From NCBI RefSeq assembly GCF_001184025.1, contig NZ_BBYG01000014.1, positions 248,001 through 312,000 on the forward strand: DNA of 64,000 bases, written 5' to 3'. Shown here piece by piece: positions 59,977 to 64,000 of this stretch. The position numbers and the translations under genes were made by a program. The notes beneath the pieces were generated by a model, which worked only from the letters and a program-made list of their open reading frames with translations, was not told the origin of the DNA and made no database searches. This stretch comes from Streptomyces maremycinicus (GTDB lineage Bacteria; Actinomycetota; Actinomycetes; Streptomycetales; Streptomycetaceae). How positions within the stretch are numbered: the stretch's first letter is position 1; each line of letters starts with the position of its first letter.

Positions 59977-62352
59977 TCACCCGGGCTCCAGTGACTGCTC
60001 CGCCCAGATCGTCTTGCCCCGGTCCGTCTGCCGGCTGCCCCAGCGCTGGGTGAGCTGTGCGACGAGCAGCAGACCGCGCCCGCCCTCGTCGAAGGCGTGG
60101 GCGCGGCGCAGGTGGGGGGAGGTGGAACTGCCGTCGGAGACCTCGCAGATGAGGGTGCGGTCGCGGATCAGACGGAGCCGGATGGGGGCCGCGCCGTAGC
60201 GGATCGCGTTGGTGACGAGTTCGCTGACGACGAGTTCGGTGACGAAGGCGGCCTCCTCCAGGCCCCACGCGGTCAGTTGCTCGGTCGCCGCCTGGCGGGT
60301 GGCGGCGACCTGGGCGGGATCGCGCTCGACGTCCCAGGTGGCGACCTGGTCCGCGCCGAGCGCCCGGGTGCGGGCGAGCAACAGGGCGACGTCGTCACTG
60401 GGTTCATCGGGCAGGACCGCCTTGAGCACGGTGTCGCAGAGGGCGTCGAGCGAGGCGGCGGGTGCGGTCAGCGCGCTGCACAGCTCGCCGGTGGCACGGT
60501 CGACGTCCCGGTCGCGGTCCTCGATCAGGCCGTCGGTGTAGAGGGCGACGACCGCGCCCTCGGGCAGCTCCAGTTCGACCGCCTCGAAGGGCAGTCCGCC
60601 GACTCCGAGCGGGGGCCCGGGAGTCATCCGGACCAGCTGCGCGGTCCCGTCGGGCAGGACGAGGGCGGGGGCCGGGTGCCCGGCGGCGGCGAGGGTGAGG
60701 CAGCGGCTGACCGGGTCGTAGACGGCGTAGAGGCAGGTGGCGCCGAGTTCCGCGACGTCCTCGCCGGCGTCGTCGTACGCGGCGAGGTGGGTGACGAGGT
60801 CGTCGAGGTGCGTGAGGAGTTCGTCGGGCGGCAGGTCCACGTCGGCGAGCGTGCGCACGGCCATGCAGAGCCGGCCCATGGTCGCCGTCGACGGGATGCC
60901 GTGGCCGACGACGTCGCCGACGACGAGGGCGACCCGGCAGCCGGAGAGCGGGATGACGTCGAACCAGTCGCCGCCGATGCCGGCCGTGGAGCCGCTGGGC
61001 AGATAGCGGTGGGCGACCTCGACGGCCGCCTGTCCGGGCAGGCCCCGGGGCAGCAGGCTGTGCTGGAGGGCGAGGGCGGTGGTGCGTTCGCGGGCGAAAC
61101 GGCGGGCGTTGTCGATACAGACGGCGGCCCGGCTGGCCAGTTCCTCGGCGAACACGGCGTCGTCGGCCTCGTAGTCGTCGGCATGGGCGATACGGACGCC
61201 CACCAGGACGCCGAGGACGGTGCCGCGGGCCCGCAGGGGCACCGAGATCACCGAGTGGACGCCGGTCCGGTGACGGCGTCCCTCGGGGGCGCGCGCGTTG
61301 CGTTCGGCGAGCCACCGCACGAAATCGGGCTCCCCCGCCTGGAGGCGGACGGCGCGCCCCTCCCGCAGGGCGCGCGCGGGCGGGCTGAAGGGCGGATGGA
61401 CGTCGTTCTCACCGAGGCGGACCGCCGCCTCGGGGGTGCCCTCGTGGGCGGAACCGTGGGCGACCCGGCGCAGCACGACCTCGCCCTCCGGGACGGGCGG
61501 CGGCTCGTCGGCGCCGAGGACCCAGTCCAGCAGGTCGACGCTGACGAAGTCGGCGAACCCGGGAACGAGGAGATCGACCACCTCCTCGGTGGTGCGCACC
61601 ATGTCGAGGGTGGTGCCGATCGAGGCGGCGGCCTCGTTCAGCAGGGCCAGCCGTTGGCGGGCCAGGTACTGCTCGGTGCTGTCGAAGGCGGCCAGGGCGA
61701 CACCGACGACCTCGCCCGACGGCTCGCGCACGGGCCACATCTCGGTGGTCCACGCGTGCTCCCGGTTGAGGGAGGGAGCGCCGGTCCAGCTCTCGTAGCG
61801 GATCGGCCGGCCGGTCTCGGCGACCTGGCGCAGGTGCCAGTCGAAGCCCCGGCTGTGCTCGGCCTCCTGGACGGTGTCCGGGAAGTGGCGGCCGAGCAGG
61901 TCGTCCTCGGAGACGCCCATGACCTTGCAGGCGACCTCGTTCAGCCGCAGATAGTGCTGGTGGGGGTCGAAGACGGACATCGACATGGACGCCTGCTGGA
62001 AGGCCCGCCCCGCGAGGGTCGGTTCCGGTGCGGAGGGCCGTTCGGCGGTGAGGGTCCAGCCGGTGTGCTCCGCGCCGGGGCCCAGTACCGGGCAGGCGGT
62101 GACGGTCAGGGTGACGGACCGGCCGTCACGGTGGCGTACGACGACCGGCCGGGTCCACGCCGACGCCGGGAGCGGCGGGAGCTCCTCGGCGAGCAGATCG
62201 GTCACCGCCCGCCCCGCGGCCTCCGCGGCCGTGTGGCCCGTCAGCAGCCGCGCACCTTCGCTCCAGCCCGTCACGATGCCGTGAGCATCGATGACCGCCG
62301 CAGCGACGACATGCTCCATGTCGTCCAGAATGGTCCCATTGTTCCGGCGCAT
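59977..62352 (-). CDS. PAS-PAS-GAF-SpoIIE phosphatase-HATPase signalling protein
   Basis: 791 residues from the ATG at 62352 (a TTG precedes it). Order: PAS (about 10-100, AAVIDAHGIVTGWSEG), PAS (115-225, FDPHQHYLRLNE), GAF (235-415), a PP2C/SpoIIE phosphatase (430-640; GGDWFDVIPL, VVGDVVGHG, and GPPLGVGG with later Asp residues), and a HATPase_c domain (655-790; SELVTNAIRYGAA). The metal Asp residues of SpoIIE (GDWxD, GDVxGHG) are present. It should control a sigma factor by dephosphorylating an anti-anti-sigma and by kinase activity. It is soluble. No partner gene lies next to it. Confidence 0.92.
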   Translation of the reverse strand: MRRNNGTILDDMEHVVAAAVIDAHGIVTGWSEGARLLTGHTAAEAAGRAVTDLLAEELPPLPASAWTRPVVVRHRDGRSVTLTVTACPVLGPGAEHTGWTLTAERPSAPEPTLAGRAFQQASMSMSVFDPHQHYLRLNEVACKVMGVSEDDLLGRHFPDTVQEAEHSRGFDWHLRQVAETGRPIRYESWTGAPSLNREHAWTTEMWPVREPSGEVVGVALAAFDSTEQYLARQRLALLNEAAASIGTTLDMVRTTEEVVDLLVPGFADFVSVDLLDWVLGADEPPPVPEGEVVLRRVAHGSAHEGTPEAAVRLGENDVHPPFSPPARALREGRAVRLQAGEPDFVRWLAERNARAPEGRRHRTGVHSVISVPLRARGTVLGVLVGVRIAHADDYEADDAVFAEELASRAAVCIDNARRFARERTTALALQHSLLPRGLPGQAAVEVAHRYLPSGSTAGIGGDWFDVIPLSGCRVALVVGDVVGHGIPSTATMGRLCMAVRTLADVDLPPDELLTHLDDLVTHLAAYDDAGEDVAELGATCLYAVYDPVSRCLTLAAAGHPAPALVLPDGTAQLVRMTPGPPLGVGGLPFEAVELELPEGAVVALYTDGLIEDRDRDVDRATGELCSALTAPAASLDALCDTVLKAVLPDEPSDDVALLLARTRALGADQVATWDVERDPAQVAATRQAATEQLTAWGLEEAAFVTELVVSELVTNAIRYGAAPIRLRLIRDRTLICEVSDGSSTSPHLRRAHAFDEGGRGLLLVAQLTQRWGSRQTDRGKTIWAEQSLEPG

Positions 62353-62419
62353 CAACCGCGACGGCCCGACCGGGGACGCACGGCGCTCCCCGGCCGCCCG
62401 GGCCTCCGGCTCCCGTCGC

Positions 62420-62887
62420 TCAGGCGCGGTGGGCGCGCAGCGCGTCGAGAGCGCGGTCCGCGTGGGTGTTCATCCGCAGCTCGCTGCGCACGACCTCCAG
62501 GACGGTGCGGTCCTTCCCGATGACGAAGGTGACCCGCTTGGTGGGGGCGAGGGAGAAGCCGCGCTTCACACCGAAGCGTTCCCGCACCGCCCCGTCGGCG
62601 TCGGACAGCAGCGGCATGCCGAGCGAGTGCCGCCCGGCGAACTCCTGCTGGCGCTCGACGGTGTCCCCGCTGATCCCGACGGGCCGGGCGCCCACTGCGG
62701 CGAACTCGGCCGCCAGGTCACGGAAGTGGCAGGCCTCGGCCGTGCAGCCGGCGGTGAGGGCGGCGGGGTAGAAGAAGAGGACCACCGGCCCGTCGGCGAG
62801 CAGGTCCGTCAGGCTGCGCACCGTGCCGGTCTCGTCCGGCAGCGCGAAGTCCTCGACGAGGTCGCCGGTCTCCGGAGCCTTGGTCAT
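62420..62887 (-). CDS. bcp: BCP-type peroxiredoxin
   Basis: 155 residues from the ATG at 62887, with GGAGGGG in the preceding gene's end. The peroxidatic Cys48 is in ALTAGCTAEACHF, with the resolving Cys53 five residues later as in BCP/PrxQ; the usual TPGCT has Ala in place of Pro. Thioredoxin-fold strands follow. It reduces H2O2 and alkyl peroxides using thioredoxin. It is translationally coupled (ATGA overlap) to the DoxX-like membrane protein upstream. Confidence 0.92.
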   Translation of the reverse strand: MTKAPETGDLVEDFALPDETGTVRSLTDLLADGPVVLFFYPAALTAGCTAEACHFRDLAAEFAAVGARPVGISGDTVERQQEFAGRHSLGMPLLSDADGAVRERFGVKRGFSLAPTKRVTFVIGKDRTVLEVVRSELRMNTHADRALDALRAHRA

Positions 62888-63282
62888 GACCGCCCCTCCG
62901 TGATCTTCGCGGCGCCCGCACCGTCTGCGACGCTGCGGGCCCACATCACCAGGGGCACCTGGAACGGCAGCCGGGCCACGGCGGCGGCCTTGAGCGGGGC
63001 GGGGCGGTGCCGCCAGTCCCAGGCCATCTTGACGTTGGCGGGGAAGACGCCGACGAAGAGCCCGGCCGCGGCCAGCGCGGCCGTCCTGCGGGTCCGCGGC
63101 ACGGCCACGCCCGCCGCCAGGGCCAGCTCGGCGACGCCGCTGGCGTACGTCCAGGCCCTGGGCGATCCCGGCAGCGAGCGCGGGATGATCGCGTCGAACG
63201 GGCGCGGGACGGCGAAGTGGGCTACGCCCATGCCGGCCAGCAGGCCCGCCAGGAGCAGGGGTGAGCGTTCGGACCGGGACAC
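62884..63282 (-). CDS. DoxX-like membrane protein
   Basis: 132 residues from GTG 63282, with GAGGAACC upstream. Four membrane segments; LLAGLLAGMGVAHFAVPRPF begins it, and ASGVAELALAAGVAV and LFVGVFPANVKMAWDWRHRP follow, in the DoxX/SURF4-like pattern. Such proteins are linked to redox defence in actinomycetes (with SodA and SseA in Mycobacterium). The 4-nt overlap with the peroxiredoxin gene supports a shared role against oxidative stress. Confidence 0.82.
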   Translation of the reverse strand: MSRSERSPLLLAGLLAGMGVAHFAVPRPFDAIIPRSLPGSPRAWTYASGVAELALAAGVAVPRTRRTAALAAAGLFVGVFPANVKMAWDWRHRPAPLKAAAVARLPFQVPLVMWARSVADGAGAAKITEGRS

Positions 63283-63433
63283 GGTTCCTCCTCTGATGAC
63301 CTGGCGCCCGACATTACTGGAGGGTAAGCGGGGATCCGGCGGCGGGGTCGCGAGGCGGGACCGGGGGTCGGGGCCCCCGCCAACTCGGCCGGGACGCGGC
63401 GGGGTTGCGGACTGCCGGCGATAGGCTGCCGCG

Positions 63434-63706
63434 ATGACCGTCTATCTGCTGTGGCACATCGGGCACCGCAACGAAGCCGGTGCGGGCGGGGCGCCCCTGC
63501 ACCGGGACGGGGACTCCGTGCGCGTCGACGAGGAGGACGGCGACGACGTCAAGCTGCTCGGCGTGTACTCCACACCCGAGAAGGCGGCGGAACGCAGGCG
63601 CCGGGCCCGGCTGCTGCCGGGCTTCGCCGACGAGCCGGACTGTTTCGTCATCGACGAGCACACCCTCGACGAGGACGAGTGGACCGACGGTTTCGTACGG
63701 CTCTAG
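63434..63706 (+). CDS. Small hypothetical protein
   Basis: 90 residues, acidic. MTVYLLWHIGHRNEAG at the start, KLLGVYSTPEKAAERRRRAR in the middle and FVIDEHTLDEDEWTDGFVRL at the end. The strand-helix-strand order and the YSTPEKA block are seen in short Streptomyces proteins of the DUF7336-like type. Role unknown. The tandem array starts 16 nt after its stop. Confidence 0.75.
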   Translation: MTVYLLWHIGHRNEAGAGGAPLHRDGDSVRVDEEDGDDVKLLGVYSTPEKAAERRRRARLLPGFADEPDCFVIDEHTLDEDEWTDGFVRL

Positions 63707-63722
63707 GACGACACCCGGGCCC

Positions 63723-63860
63723 GTCCGGGGTTGGAACGGGTCCCCGTCGCGTCCGGGGCCGGGAGGGGTCCCCGTGGTGTCCGGGGGCCGGGAGGGGTCC
63801 CGGCGTGTCCGGGGCCGGGAGGGGTCCCGGCGTGTCCGGGGCCGGGAGGGGTCCCGGCGC
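63723..63860. repeat. 27-28 bp minisatellite
   Basis: Five tandem units with the core GTCCGGGGCCGGGAGGGG followed by TCCCGGCGT (63723, 63751, 63779, 63807 and 63834). The first is most diverged and the last two are almost identical, so the array probably grew at the right end. Confidence 0.9.
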
Positions 63861-64000
63861 ATCCGGGGTGTGGCCGGACGCCCGGCGATGCACGCCGGTG
63901 CGGAACAGACGGTCGTGTGTGCGTTCGCCGGTGCCGGTGGCCACGCCCATGGCGGCGAGGGTCCGGTTCGGCCGGAACGGCGCTGCTCCCCTGCCCGTAC
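63861..64000. other. Right edge, possibly coding for a truncated minus-strand gene
   Basis: Minus-strand frames stay open to the edge, one including GVATGTGERTHDRLFR, but none shows a family signature. I cannot assign a gene. Confidence 0.25.

Noticed and set aside
1..64000. Mobile element or genomic island
   Set aside because: No integrase, transposase, tRNA-adjacent repeat or composition shift was seen.

Overview
This window is high-GC actinomycete chromosome. The gene content points to Streptomyces: many GTG and TTG starts, four-base stop/start overlaps, a conservon, a SapA-like secreted protein, several secreted hydrolases and a short sulfur-type leader peptide. I see no rRNA, tRNA, CRISPR array, integrase, transposase or att site. 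It reads as ordinary but accessory-rich chromosome.

Left part (1-22 kb). It opens with a truncated NAD-binding oxidoreductase, a DHA2 drug exporter and an AraC-type regulator, all on the minus strand. Secreted polymer degraders follow: a lipase, a GH46 chitosanase with a palindromic operator, and a two-CBM25 GH13 amylase. Between them lie an RsbW-like kinase, an acyltransferase-3 protein and a striking array of 16-bp dyad repeats. Next come an MFS exporter/HTH regulator pair with a perfect operator, a CPA2 antiporter behind 21-bp repeats, a methyltransferase, an MBL hydrolase divergent from a GlxA-type regulator, the SapA-like protein and a GtrA-like membrane protein.

Middle (22-44 kb). An M4 metalloprotease is divergent from a CASTOR/POLLUX-like channel. 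Small secreted proteins and lipoproteins, a solo roadblock-like protein and an ArsR regulator follow. The conservon (31997-37375) encodes a sensor-like ATPase, a roadblock protein, a DUF742 protein, a small GTPase and two P450s. The first P450 lacks the EXXR arginine, as in CYP157. Then come a PucR-like regulator, a frameshifted DHA2 exporter with its MarR regulator (leaderless promoter overlapped by an operator), a YciO/Sua5 protein and a dienelactone hydrolase ending in a 28-bp-arm hairpin.

Right part (43-64 kb). A GH64 beta-1,3-glucanase has two LacI-type palindromes, one over its start codon. It converges on a second M4 protease. After a methyltransferase and an orphan MazF-like toxin comes an ECF41 sigma factor coupled to a flavoprotein, then an MHYT protein. 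A probable sulfur-scavenging locus follows: a cysteine-containing leader peptide with an attenuator-like hairpin, two flavin monooxygenases, and further on a third LLM enzyme and a TauD-type dioxygenase. The window ends with a metallophosphoesterase (inside the sulfur region), an aldo/keto reductase, a PAS-GAF-SpoIIE-HATPase phosphatase, a BCP peroxiredoxin with a DoxX-like partner, and a 27-28 bp minisatellite at the right edge.
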